A stretch of 64,000 nt of DNA. It comes from Streptoalloteichus tenebrarius (GTDB lineage Bacteria > Actinomycetota > Actinomycetes > Mycobacteriales > Pseudonocardiaceae). Both the position numbers and the translations under genes were made by a program. Location of the stretch: positions 270,632-334,631 of the forward strand of contig NZ_JAMTCP010000004.1 in assembly GCF_024171885.1 (NCBI RefSeq), in the 5' to 3' direction. Shown here in pieces: positions 50,131 to 57,832 of this stretch (the stretch's first letter is position 1; every line of letters starts with the position of its first letter). Below the pieces are notes generated by a model. That model was not told where the DNA came from. It was given only the letters and a program-made list of their open reading frames with translations, and ran no database searches.

Positions 50131-51349
50131 CTACCGGGCGTCTCGGCGCGCGAGGGTGGCCGCGGCGCCGCAGGTGAGCACGGCCAGCCCGGCCCCGGCG
50201 CACATCAGCGTGAACACGGCGAAGGCGCCGGACAGCAGCGTGACGGCGTAGGGCGCGAACATGCCGAGGTAGGCGGCGGTCCAGAACAGCGACGTCACGC
50301 GGGCCAGGTGGTGCGGCGGGGCGACCGCCGCGACCTCGGTCAGGCAGAAGGTGAGGAGCAGGCCGTACCCGGCTCCGAAGATCACCGCCGCGACGAGGGA
50401 GAGCACCGGCGCGCCGGCGGCCGCCGCGGGCGCGGCGAGCAGGAACCCGAGGGCCACCACCGCCGGCCCGCTGACCGCCGCCGCCAGCCGGTGTCGGACG
50501 GCCAGGCGACGCGCGAGCGGCTGGATGAGCAGGCCGGCGGCGGGCACGACCGCGGTGGCCACTCCCGCGTAGACGGTGCGCAGCTCGTCCAGACCCCGCA
50601 CCAGGCCAGGCAGGGTGACGAAACCGATGGTCGGCGCGGCGAAGACCCACGGAGCCAGCGGCAGCACCGCCCGGCGGAAGCGACGCCAGTCGGCGACGTC
50701 GGGCACGCTGGTCGGCCCGGTGGTGGGGGGCGGCGGGCCGGGTCTCGGGCGCGATGCGGGCGAGCCACAGCGCCGCTGCGGCGAGCACCACGTGCGGCAG
50801 GTAGGCCGTCACCAGCGGGTGGGGCGCCCACTGGGCGATCAGGGAGGCGACCAGGCCGCCCGAGGCGAAGCCGGCGGAGACGAACAGCCCGGCCCGGCGC
50901 GCCGCGCTGCCAGGTATGGCCTCCTGGGCGAAGGGCGGCGCGGACAGCTCCTTGACCCAGGCGCTGCCGGCGGCGAGCAGCGCCCCCGCGCCGAGGCCGG
51001 TGAGCAGTCGACCCGGCAGCAGCCAGACCGCCGTCGCGCCCACCATCAGCACCAGGGTCGAGGCGAGGTTGACGGCCAGGGCGGCCAGGGCGACGCGGCG
51101 CCGGCCGAGCCGGTCGGCCAGGGGGCCGCCGGCCAGCAGCCCCGGGGCCAGCCCGAGGACGTACACGGCGACCAGTCCGGTGACCGTGGACTCGGTCAGG
51201 GCCAGCCCGGAGCGGTAGGTGTCGAGCAGGGCGGAGAACTGGTTGGCGCTCCACCCCGAGGCCGTCATCATCCAGGCCGCCCGCAGTCCGTGGCGGGGCA
51301 GCCCGGTCGCGGTGACGGCAGGCGCGGGGCGCTGGACGGTTGTGCTCAC
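50131..51349 (-). CDS. MFS transporter, interrupted by a frameshift
   Basis: A 12-helix sugar- or drug-type MFS protein of about 406 residues if restored. The first frame gives GLRAAWMMTASGWSANQFSALLDTYRSGLALTESTVTGLVAVYVLGLAPGLLAGGPLADRLGRRR through LARIAPETRPA. At a run of six Gs (50726-50731, + strand) the frame changes, and the remainder (VPDVADWRRFRRAVLPLAPWVFAAPTIGFVTLPGLV to LARRDAR) continues in another. Both halves are good membrane-protein sequence. Homopolymer sequencing error and recent mutation are both possible. It is divergent from the LysR gene. Confidence 0.78.
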
Positions 51350-51391
51350 GGCGGCAAGTTCTACGAGGTGAAAGCGCTCCGCCGCCTCCCG

Positions 51392-51410
51392 CGTTCACGA
51401 ATCATGAACG
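51392..51410. promoter_or_regulatory. LysR-type operator between MFS and LysR genes
   Basis: CGTTCA-N7-TGAACG contains the T-N11-A type core expected of LysR regulators. It sits 28 bases before the -10 box of the LysR gene and 43 bases before the MFS start. Confidence 0.65.
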
Positions 51411-51450
51411 GCGCTCCTGGGCCGGGTGGCATCCCCGTAGGGTCGCCGGC

Positions 51451-52356
51451 ATGGACCTCCGTCTGCTGTCCTCCTTCCTGGCCGTGGCCGAGGAGGGGCA
51501 CTTCGGGCGGGCCGCGGCACGGCTCTTCCTCTCCCCACCCGCCGTCACCCAGCACGTCCGCCGCCTGGAGACCGACCTCGGGACGCGGCTGTTCCACCGC
51601 AACCCCGTCTCCCTCACCCCGGCCGGCGAGCGGCTGGCCGTCCACGCCCGCGTGCTGTTGGCCGCCGCCGACGCCGCGCTGGAGGACGTGGCCCAGGGGG
51701 CCGAGGCGTCGCGGCCGGCCGTGCGGCCGTTGCGGGTGGGCATCATGGGCCACGGCTCGGCGGAGCTGACGCCGGCGGCGATCAACGCCTACCGGCGGGC
51801 CCGGCCGGAGGTCCCGGTGCACACCCTGCAACTGGACTACACCGAGCACGTCAGCGCGCTGGTCGGGGACCGCGTCGACGTCGCGTTCGTGCGCCCCGCC
51901 CCGGACGACGAGCGGGTCGTCAGCGACGTCCTCACCACCGAGCAGCGCATCGTCGTGGTCCCGGCCCGCTCGCCGCTGGCCGACGCGCGGCACACCGGCG
52001 CGACGTTGAGCGACGTCGCCGACCTGCCGTTCTTCCAGCTCCCTGAGCACACGCCCCGGGTGTTCACCGAGTACCTGTACTTCGGTGGGCCGCCGCGACG
52101 GGGGACGCCCACGGCGCTGACCCCGCAGGAGGTGCTCCTCGGCGTGGTCACCGGCGACGCGGCGGGCAGCGGCATCAAGTCGTTCGCCCGCTACTACGCC
52201 TGGCCGGGCGCGGTGTTCGTCCCGGTCCTGGACGCGCCGTGGGAGAGCACGCACCTCGCGGTCCGCGCCCAGGACCCCAACCCGGAGGTGCGGATCTTCC
52301 GCGCCCTCACCCAGGCCCTGGCCCGTCATCCCCTGCCCGGCGCGGCTCCCGCGTGA
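51451..52356 (+). CDS. LysR family transcriptional regulator
   Basis: A 301-residue regulator: DLRLLSSFLAVAEEGHFGRAAARLFLSPPAVTQHVRRLETDLGTRLFHRN is the winged-helix start. A two-lobed effector-binding domain (RPLRVGIMGHGSAELTPAAINAYRRARPEVPV, DVAFVRPAPDDERVVSDVLTTEQRIVVVPARSPLA) follows. The ATG at 51451 lies seven bases after TAGGGT, so it is probably leaderless. It is divergent from the MFS gene, which it is expected to control through the inverted repeat between them. The effector is unknown. Confidence 0.92.
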   Translation: MDLRLLSSFLAVAEEGHFGRAAARLFLSPPAVTQHVRRLETDLGTRLFHRNPVSLTPAGERLAVHARVLLAAADAALEDVAQGAEASRPAVRPLRVGIMGHGSAELTPAAINAYRRARPEVPVHTLQLDYTEHVSALVGDRVDVAFVRPAPDDERVVSDVLTTEQRIVVVPARSPLADARHTGATLSDVADLPFFQLPEHTPRVFTEYLYFGGPPRRGTPTALTPQEVLLGVVTGDAAGSGIKSFARYYAWPGAVFVPVLDAPWESTHLAVRAQDPNPEVRIFRALTQALARHPLPGAAPA

Positions 52357-52633
52357 GTCAGCGCCTGCCCGCCGGTGACATCTGCGCGAAGCGCGCCGGC
52401 TCGTCGTGGGCGTCGCCGCCCCGCGGCCGCCAGGAGTCGTTCTTCTCAGCAGGCCGTGGTGGGTGTTGGCCGGGTCGTGGTGCTGGGCCGAAGGAGAAGG
52501 ACTGCCGGGAGTCCAGCCAGGACAGTTCGGGGGCGAACCGGTCGCTGGCGCGGCGGAGGTCGGCCGTCGGGTTCGACGTCGGGTTCCGGGGGGATGGGCA
52601 TCGGGTGCCCGGTCCGCGGTGGTGGGATGCCGC
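52357..52633. other. Intergenic stretch after LysR gene
   Basis: About 280 bases with no supported gene before the shared terminator at 52634-52673. Confidence 0.4.
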
Positions 52634-52673
52634 GGCCCCGCTGCCGGTCTGGGGGCGGGCCGGCAGCGGGGCC
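52634..52673. terminator. Bidirectional hairpin terminator
   Basis: Perfect 14-bp arms GGCCCCGCTGCCGG/CCGGCAGCGGGGCC with a 12-base loop, 15 bases beyond the YceI stop and downstream of the LysR gene. Confidence 0.85.
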
Positions 52674-52687
52674 GGGCGGGCCGCTGG

Positions 52688-53248
52688 TCAGGCGTTCCTG
52701 ATCGCGGAGATCTCGAACTCCAGCACGATCTTGTCGCTGACGAGGAAGCCGCCGGTCTCCAGGGCGGCGTTCCAGGTCACGCCGTAGTCCTTGCGGTTGA
52801 TCGCCACCGAGCCCTCGAAGCCGAGGCGCTGGTTGCCGAACGGGTCGGTGGCCGAGCCCTGGTAGGTGAAGGGGATGGTGACCTGGTTGGTCACGCCCTT
52901 GACGGTCAGGTCGCCGACGAGGTCGAAGGTGTCCTCGCCGGTGATCCGCAGGCCGGTGGAGACGAAGGTGATCTCCGGGTGCTCCTGCATGGCGAAGAAG
53001 TCGTTGCCGCGCAGGTGCTCGTCGCGCTGGGCGTTGCGGGTGTCGACGCTGGCCGCCTGGATGGTCACCGTCACGGCGGTGGCCTCCGGGTTCGCGCCGT
53101 CGAAGACGACGGTGCCGGTGAAGTCGTTGAACGCGCCACGGACCTTGGTGACCATCGCGTGCCGGGCGACGAAGCCGATCTGGGAGTGGCTCGGGTCGAT
53201 GGTGTAGGTGCCGGTGAACGCCGTCAGGTCGAGGCCGGTGGTGGTCAT
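52688..53248 (-). CDS. YceI family protein
   Basis: A 186-residue lipocalin-like beta-barrel that binds polyisoprenoid or amphiphilic ligands: FTGTYTIDPSHSQIGFVARHAMVTKVRGAFNDFTGTVVFDGANPE, RDEHLRGNDFFAMQEHPEITFVSTGLR, LVGDLTVKGVTNQVTIPFTYQG and GFEGSVAINRKDYGVTWNAALETGGFLVSDKIVLEFEISAIR. There is no signal peptide, so unlike the Gram-negative protein it is cytosolic. The start at 53248 precedes the domain. It is divergent from a MarR gene with three operator copies between them; this YceI/MarR pairing is common in actinobacteria. Confidence 0.93.
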   Translation of the reverse strand: MTTTGLDLTAFTGTYTIDPSHSQIGFVARHAMVTKVRGAFNDFTGTVVFDGANPEATAVTVTIQAASVDTRNAQRDEHLRGNDFFAMQEHPEITFVSTGLRITGEDTFDLVGDLTVKGVTNQVTIPFTYQGSATDPFGNQRLGFEGSVAINRKDYGVTWNAALETGGFLVSDKIVLEFEISAIRNA

Positions 53249-53269
53249 GTCAGGACCCCTTCGAGGTAG

Positions 53270-53336
53270 ATGATGCGTCATGTACCCCTCCCAACGTACA
53301 TGATGCGTCATCTATTTCAAGAGGATGACGTGTCAT
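53270..53336. promoter_or_regulatory. Three MarR operator copies between YceI and MarR genes
   Basis: ATGATGCGTCAT occurs at 53270-53281 and 53300-53311, and ATGACGTGTCAT at 53325-53336 (pattern ATGA-N4-TCAT). The last copy ends ten bases before the MarR -10 box. Confidence 0.8.
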
Positions 53337-53357
53337 GCATCCGGGTAGGGTGGAGCC

Positions 53358-53822
53358 ATGAGCGACACCCGCTGGCTCGACGACGACCAGCAGCGCGCCT
53401 GGCGGTCGTACCTGCGGATGCAGACGCGGCTGACCGCCGCGCTGAACCGGCAGCTCCAGACCGACTCCGGCCTGTCCCTGGCCGACTACGAGGTGCTGGT
53501 CTACCTCACCGACGCGCCCGACGGCCGACTGCGCCCCTACGAGCTCCAGCACGCCCTGGACTGGGAGCAGAGCCGCCTGTCGCACCACCTGAGCCGCATG
53601 CAGCGCCGGGGTCTGGTCGAGCGTCAGGACTGCCCGGAGGACCGCAGGGGCGCCTTCGTCGTCCTCACCCCGGCCGGCAGGGAGGCCATCACCAACGCGG
53701 CCCCCGGGCACGTCGAGGCCGTCCGCGACCTGTTCTTCGACGCACTCACCCCCGAGCAGGTCGCCGCCCTGCGGCAGGTGGCCACCCAGGTTCTCGCCCG
53801 CCTCGACCCCGCCTCCGAGTGA
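53358..53822 (+). CDS. MarR family transcriptional regulator
   Basis: A 154-residue winged-helix protein: WLDDDQQRAWRSYLRMQTRLTAALNRQLQTDSGLSLADYEVLVYLTDAPDGRLRPYELQHALDWEQSRLSHHLSRMQRRGLVERQDCPEDRRGAFVVLTPAGREAI. This is the standard MarR fold with the basic wing D-R-R-G. The ATG at 53358 lies six bases after TAGGGT (leaderless). It almost certainly represses itself and the divergent YceI gene through the three ATGA-N4-TCAT sites. Confidence 0.92.
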   Translation: MSDTRWLDDDQQRAWRSYLRMQTRLTAALNRQLQTDSGLSLADYEVLVYLTDAPDGRLRPYELQHALDWEQSRLSHHLSRMQRRGLVERQDCPEDRRGAFVVLTPAGREAITNAAPGHVEAVRDLFFDALTPEQVAALRQVATQVLARLDPASE

Positions 53823-54350
53823 GCCCCTCCGACCGTGAACACTCGGTCGCCGCGCCCCGAAGACCGGAACTGCCCTCCTCTCTGACCGGCCATTCCCCTT
53901 GGCTTGATTTGTCACGGTGACGAAACTGGGGACGGTAGGCCCCGGGGACTCAGCCGTCACTCACTCAGTCGAGGCTCGCCCGGGCCACCAGAGCACGAAG
54001 GCCTCGCCCCTGTCCCTTGTGGTGATCCCGGTGTTCGGGGCGGGCACCGGCATTCGGGGCGAGCGGCGGTGTGCCGAGCGCAGCAGCTCCCCCGCCGTCG
54101 CAGGACGGGTGTAGCTCGTCGCCCTGCGCACGAGCACCCCCTGGTCCGCTCGATCTTCCCCCTGCGGCGCTCCCCGCAGTGATCACGCCAGCGGCGGGCC
54201 GGCGACCACGAACAGGTCACACGGTCGGGTGGTTGTCGGGTGGCATGGGCAGGCCGGTGTGACAGGGCACGCCCGAACGGTGAGGTCAGGCGGGGTGGGG
54301 GCTCTCCCCCACGGCGTGGTCACGGCGCGGCGCTGAGGATGATCCCGCGC
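53823..54350. other. Intergenic stretch with GTCAC-N-GTGAC motif
   Basis: About 530 bases without a convincing gene. It holds GTCAC-G-GTGAC (53911-53921) followed by GAAACTGGGG, sharing a 20-base stretch (in inverse orientation) with the motif at 40138-40157. A GTGGGGG/CCCCCAC hairpin (54295-54312) lies just ahead of the CYTH gene. Confidence 0.5.
53911..53921. promoter_or_regulatory. GTCAC-G-GTGAC palindrome
   Basis: A perfect 5-bp inverted repeat with one central base, flanked by GAAACTGGG. The same core is found at 20860-20870 and 40148-40158 region. Confidence 0.45.
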
Positions 54351-54968
54351 ATGGGGCTCTTCGAGGTCGAGCGCAAACGCCAGCTCCACGACGCCGACGA
54401 GGCGAGGGCGTTGGCGACGCGGCTGATCGAGCTGGGCTACCAGCAGCACGGCCGCCACACCGAGACCGACACCTACTACTCCCGGCCCGACGTGACCTGT
54501 CTGTCCACTGTGGAGTGCCTGCGGGTGCGCCGGCAGGTCAGCGCCGGCTTCGCCGAGATCACCTACGAACCCGCCAGCACCGGCCGCCCTGGCGGCGCCG
54601 ACGCGCGGCGCGAGACCACCGTCCTGCTGGCCGGCGCCCACCAGGCCGACGCCGCCGACCGCCTGCTCACCGCCATCGGGCTGGTCCCGCTGGTGGTGGT
54701 CGAGAAGACGCGCACCACCTACTGGCACTCCGCGCGGGAGCACGTCACCGTCACCCTGGACTCCGTCACGGGTCTGGGGATGTTCGTCGGTGTCGAGGTC
54801 ACCGCCGCCGACCCCGACAGCGCGACCGCGCTCCTGGCTGAGGCGGAGGAACTCCTCGGCCTGGCCGACCGCCCGGTCGTGGCCCCGCCCTACCGCGACC
54901 TCGTCCTCCGCGCGTGGCCGCCACGGCCTCCCCTCATCCCGGCCACGACGGTAGAAATGATCTCGTGA
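54351..54968 (+). CDS. CYTH domain protein (class IV adenylate cyclase/thiamine-triphosphatase-like)
   Basis: A 205-residue triphosphate-tunnel enzyme. The signature ExExK-type start is FEVERKRQL (E-V-E-R-K), followed by DTYYSRPDVTCLSTVECLRVRRQV, VVVEKTRTTYWHSAREHVTVTLDSVTGLGMFVGVEVT, with the acidic and basic tunnel residues expected of CyaB/ThTPase-like members. Products could be cAMP or a hydrolysed triphosphate; sequence does not decide. ATG 54351 begins MGLFEVERK; an upstream ATG at 54339 (MIPR) is also possible. Confidence 0.88.
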   Translation: MGLFEVERKRQLHDADEARALATRLIELGYQQHGRHTETDTYYSRPDVTCLSTVECLRVRRQVSAGFAEITYEPASTGRPGGADARRETTVLLAGAHQADAADRLLTAIGLVPLVVVEKTRTTYWHSAREHVTVTLDSVTGLGMFVGVEVTAADPDSATALLAEAEELLGLADRPVVAPPYRDLVLRAWPPRPPLIPATTVEMIS

Positions 54969-55026
54969 TGATCGTTTCGGGTTGAGACGCCCCCCGTTGG
55001 GGCCATCTGGGGAGAGGACACGCCAC

Positions 55027-56205
55027 ATGACGGAGATCCACGGCTTCGTCCAGCAAGGGTTCGAACCGGTGCGCGACGCCTTCGCGGAGAACTTCGCCGA
55101 GGGACGGGATGCCGGTGCGGCCGTGACGGTCTACCAGCACGGCCGGCCGGTCGTCGACCTCTGGGCGGGCGTCGCCGACGCCGAGAGCGGGCGCCCCTGG
55201 ACACCGGAGACCCTCCAGTTCGTCTTCTCCTCCACCAAGGGCGTCACGGCGACGTGCGCCCTGCTGCTGGCCCGTCGCGGGGAGCTGGACCTGGACGCCC
55301 CGGTGGCGGCGTACTGGCCGGAGTTCGCCGCCGAGGGCAAGGCGCACATCCCGGTCCGCTGGCTGCTCACCCACCAGGCCGGGCTGCCCGCGCTCGACCG
55401 GCGGCTCCCCCTGGCCGACGCCCTGCGCTGGGACCCGATGGTCGAGGCCCTGGCGGCGCAGCGCCCGATGTGGGAGCCGGGCTCCGCGCACGGCTACCAC
55501 GCCCTGACCTTCGGCTGGCTCGTCGGCGAGGTCGTCCGCCGGGTTTCCGGGCGCGGCGTGGGGACCTTCTTCCGGGAGGAGATCGCCGAGCCGCTGGGCC
55601 TGGACTTCTGGATCGGCCTGCCGCCGTCCGAGCACCACCGGGTCAGCCGCGCCTGGTTCCCCGAGATGGACGCCCTCACGACGCTGGACCCGGACAGCGT
55701 GCCGCCGGAGATCCGGAACGCGACCGCGGCCGTGACCGACCCCACCTCGCTGTCGATGCGCTCCCACCAGGTCACCGAGCCCCAGTTCGACCACGCGGAC
55801 CCGCGTGTCTGGGCGGCCGAGGTGCCCGCCATCAACGGCATCGGCACCGCCCACTCCCTGGCCCGGCTCTACGCCGCGTTGCTCGGCGAGGTCGACGGGC
55901 TCCGTCTCCTCGACGACGCCACCCTGGCCGAGGCGAGCACGGCCCAGGTGAGCGGCGTCGACATCGTCCACCAGCTTCCCAGTCGCGTCGGCCTCGGTTT
56001 CGTCCTGCCGTCGCCGCAGGGCCAGCCCGGCCTGCTGCTCGGTCCCCGCTCCTTCGGCCACCCCGGGCTGGGCGGATCGCTCGCCTTCGCCGACCTGGAG
56101 CACGGCATCGGCTTCGGCTACGTCACCAACAGGCTCAGCATCCTGACCATGGTGGACCCGCGCGCCCTGCGGCTGGCGCGCGCCGTCTACGCGGCCCTGG
56201 GCTGA
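55027..56205 (+). CDS. Serine hydrolase of the beta-lactamase class C/esterase family
   Basis: A 392-residue penicillin-binding-protein-like esterase (EstB type). The catalytic SxxK is SSTK in FVFSSTKGVTATCALLLARRGELDLD. The YxN-equivalent Tyr is in GSAHGYHALTFGWLVGEVVRRVSG. The KTG-equivalent is HPG in SFGHPGLGGSLAFADLE. There is no signal peptide, so it is cytosolic and unlikely to be a true beta-lactamase; ester or lactone hydrolysis is more likely. The ATG at 55027 follows GGGGAGAGG. It ends at a terminator shared with the convergent secreted-protein gene. Confidence 0.9.
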   Translation: MTEIHGFVQQGFEPVRDAFAENFAEGRDAGAAVTVYQHGRPVVDLWAGVADAESGRPWTPETLQFVFSSTKGVTATCALLLARRGELDLDAPVAAYWPEFAAEGKAHIPVRWLLTHQAGLPALDRRLPLADALRWDPMVEALAAQRPMWEPGSAHGYHALTFGWLVGEVVRRVSGRGVGTFFREEIAEPLGLDFWIGLPPSEHHRVSRAWFPEMDALTTLDPDSVPPEIRNATAAVTDPTSLSMRSHQVTEPQFDHADPRVWAAEVPAINGIGTAHSLARLYAALLGEVDGLRLLDDATLAEASTAQVSGVDIVHQLPSRVGLGFVLPSPQGQPGLLLGPRSFGHPGLGGSLAFADLEHGIGFGYVTNRLSILTMVDPRALRLARAVYAALG

Positions 56206-56234
56206 TCCGGTCCCAGCCGGGGCGGACCGGCCGG

Positions 56235-56270
56235 CCGGGTGGGCTGCCCTTCACCGGACAGCCCACCCGG
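56235..56270. terminator. Bidirectional hairpin terminator
   Basis: Perfect 12-bp arms CCGGGTGGGCTG/CAGCCCACCCGG with a 12-base loop, between the convergent serine hydrolase and secreted-protein genes. Confidence 0.82.
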
Positions 56271-56295
56271 CGTCGCGCACCGGCGTGTTCGTCGT

Positions 56296-56613
56296 TCAGC
56301 AGACGACCGTCCGCTCGTAGCTGCCCCACGTGAGCTTCCACTCGCGGCTCTGGCCGTGGCGCAGCGTGGTGCGGCCGGTGTCCGGCGCGCCCCGCACGAT
56401 GATCTTGATGCGCATCGTCCTGCCGCACTCGTTGCGCACCCACACGTACCGGGCGTGGGCCTGGTTGTCGATGACGCGCACGATGCGGGCCGGCGCCGTT
56501 CCGCCCGCCGCCTCGGCGACGGGAACGCCGACGAGGGCGGCGCCGGACAGGGCGACCGCCGTGGCGCCGACGGCGGCCAGAACTCGACGTGCGTGCAGGG
56601 TCTTCCCCCTCAT
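56296..56613 (-). CDS. Small secreted protein with a cysteine pair
   Basis: A 105-residue protein with a clear Sec signal peptide (RRVLAAVGATAVALSGAALVGVPVAEA, cleavage after AEA). The mature part of about 70 residues has exactly two cysteines, in VWVRNECGRTMRIKIIVRG and at the very C-terminus (SYERTVVC), probably one disulfide. The beta-rich layout loosely recalls tendamistat-type alpha-amylase inhibitors, but that link is weak. The ATG at 56613 follows AGGG-type sequence. It is convergent with the serine hydrolase and has no cotranscribed partner. Confidence 0.75.
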   Translation of the reverse strand: MRGKTLHARRVLAAVGATAVALSGAALVGVPVAEAAGGTAPARIVRVIDNQAHARYVWVRNECGRTMRIKIIVRGAPDTGRTTLRHGQSREWKLTWGSYERTVVC

Positions 56614-56828
56614 GTGACTCTGTCCCTCGGATCGGGACCGCCGTTGTCGGCGTCGTCCCGGGCCTGATGGTGGAACCACCGCCTCCGCCGCCGCGACGTC
56701 CAACAAGGGGCATGTCGCGGCCCCGCCGGCCACCGCCACCCACCGCGGCCGCCCGCGCCAACCGCGCCGGCCCTTCACCGGCTGCCCGCCCTGTCATCGC
56801 CTGCCGTCATCCGCGCGCGCCCCATGAG

Positions 56829-56842
56829 TTAGGATCACCTAA
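56829..56842. promoter_or_regulatory. TTAGG-N4-CCTAA operator upstream of GntR gene
   Basis: Perfect 5-bp inverted repeat 38 bases before the GntR/FadR start, in an AT-rich patch. A likely autoregulatory site. Confidence 0.55.
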
Positions 56843-56880
56843 GTAAGGGATGATGATATGTTCTTTCCCGGAGGTGAGCG

Positions 56881-57570
56881 ATGCGCGCGGTCCCGCGGTC
56901 GGCGCTGGTCGAGGGCACGATCGAGCGGCTGAGGTCCGCGATCGTCAGCGGCGAGTGGCCGATGGGCAGCAAGATCCCCACCGAGGACGAGTTGGTGGAG
57001 CGGCTCCAGGTGAGTCGCAGCACGTTGCGCCAGGCGGTGCAGGCCCTGGTGTACGTGGGGCTGCTGGAGACCGCGCAGGGCCGGGGGACGTTCGTCCGCG
57101 GCACGCACGAGGTCGACGCCGTGTTGACCCGCTATCTGGCCGAGGCCGAGCTGGTCCACGTGCTCCAGACGCGGCGCGGTCTGGAGGTGGAGGCGGCGGG
57201 CCTCGCCGCCGAACACCGCACCCGGACCGACCTGGATCGCCTCGCCGCCGTGCACGAGCGTCAGATGGCCGCCCTCCGCGACGGCAGGGGCGAGGAGTTC
57301 AACCGGGCCGCCGTGGAGTTCCACCTGGCCGTGGTCGAGGCGGCGGGCAACCCGGTGCTGGCCCGCCTGTACGGGAGCATGCTCGACTCCGTCCGCGCCT
57401 CGGTCCGACTCGGCGGGGCCCGCCAACCCCGGGAGCACCACGAGGACCCCGGGCACGCCCGCGTGCTGAAGGCGATCGGCGACGGCGACCCCCAGGCCGC
57501 CCGGGACGCGGCGGCCGAGCACGTGACGACCTTCCTGACCGCGCTGTCGGCGCGCGGGAACACCCGGTGA
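56881..57570 (+). CDS. FadR-type GntR family regulator
   Basis: A 229-residue regulator. The N-terminal winged helix is ALVEGTIERLRSAIVSGEWPMGSKIPTEDELVERLQVSRSTLRQAVQALVYVGLLETAQGRGTFVRG. The C-terminal FCD domain (VLQTRRGLEVEAAGLAAEHRTRTDL, NRAAVEFHLAVVEAAGNPVLARLYGSML, HARVLKAIGDGDPQAARDAAAEHV) binds an organic acid through a metal. The ATG at 56881 follows CGGAGGTGAGCG. An inverted repeat TTAGG-N4-CCTAA lies upstream. The SGNH hydrolase gene 260 bases downstream, in the same direction, is a possible target. Confidence 0.92.
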   Translation: MRAVPRSALVEGTIERLRSAIVSGEWPMGSKIPTEDELVERLQVSRSTLRQAVQALVYVGLLETAQGRGTFVRGTHEVDAVLTRYLAEAELVHVLQTRRGLEVEAAGLAAEHRTRTDLDRLAAVHERQMAALRDGRGEEFNRAAVEFHLAVVEAAGNPVLARLYGSMLDSVRASVRLGGARQPREHHEDPGHARVLKAIGDGDPQAARDAAAEHVTTFLTALSARGNTR

Positions 57571-57832
57571 TGGACCGGAACGCCGTGCCCTTCCCCGACA
57601 CGGGCCGCAGCCCCTGCGCGGTCGCTTCGGCCCGTCGGAGTCGGCGGTCCGGCTCGCCCTGACCTCCCGGTCACTTGGCGCCGGCCGGCCCAGGAGCACG
57701 CGACTCGGCGTCTGACCAGCGATGTCGTCCGGACCGCGTCTGCCAAGAGAGGCCGTCAACGCGCCCCGCACCGGCCAGCTCCGCCGTGCCCGGCGGCGGG
57801 CGAACAACAAGAAGTCACGAGAAAGGTGTGTC

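Noticed and set aside
55060..55075. GGTTCGAA sequence resembling a tRNA T-loop
   Set aside because: It lies in the serine hydrolase coding sequence with no cloverleaf around it.
55027..56205. A true beta-lactamase
   Set aside because: SxxK is present, but there is no signal peptide and the KTG motif is HPG, as in cytosolic esterases.
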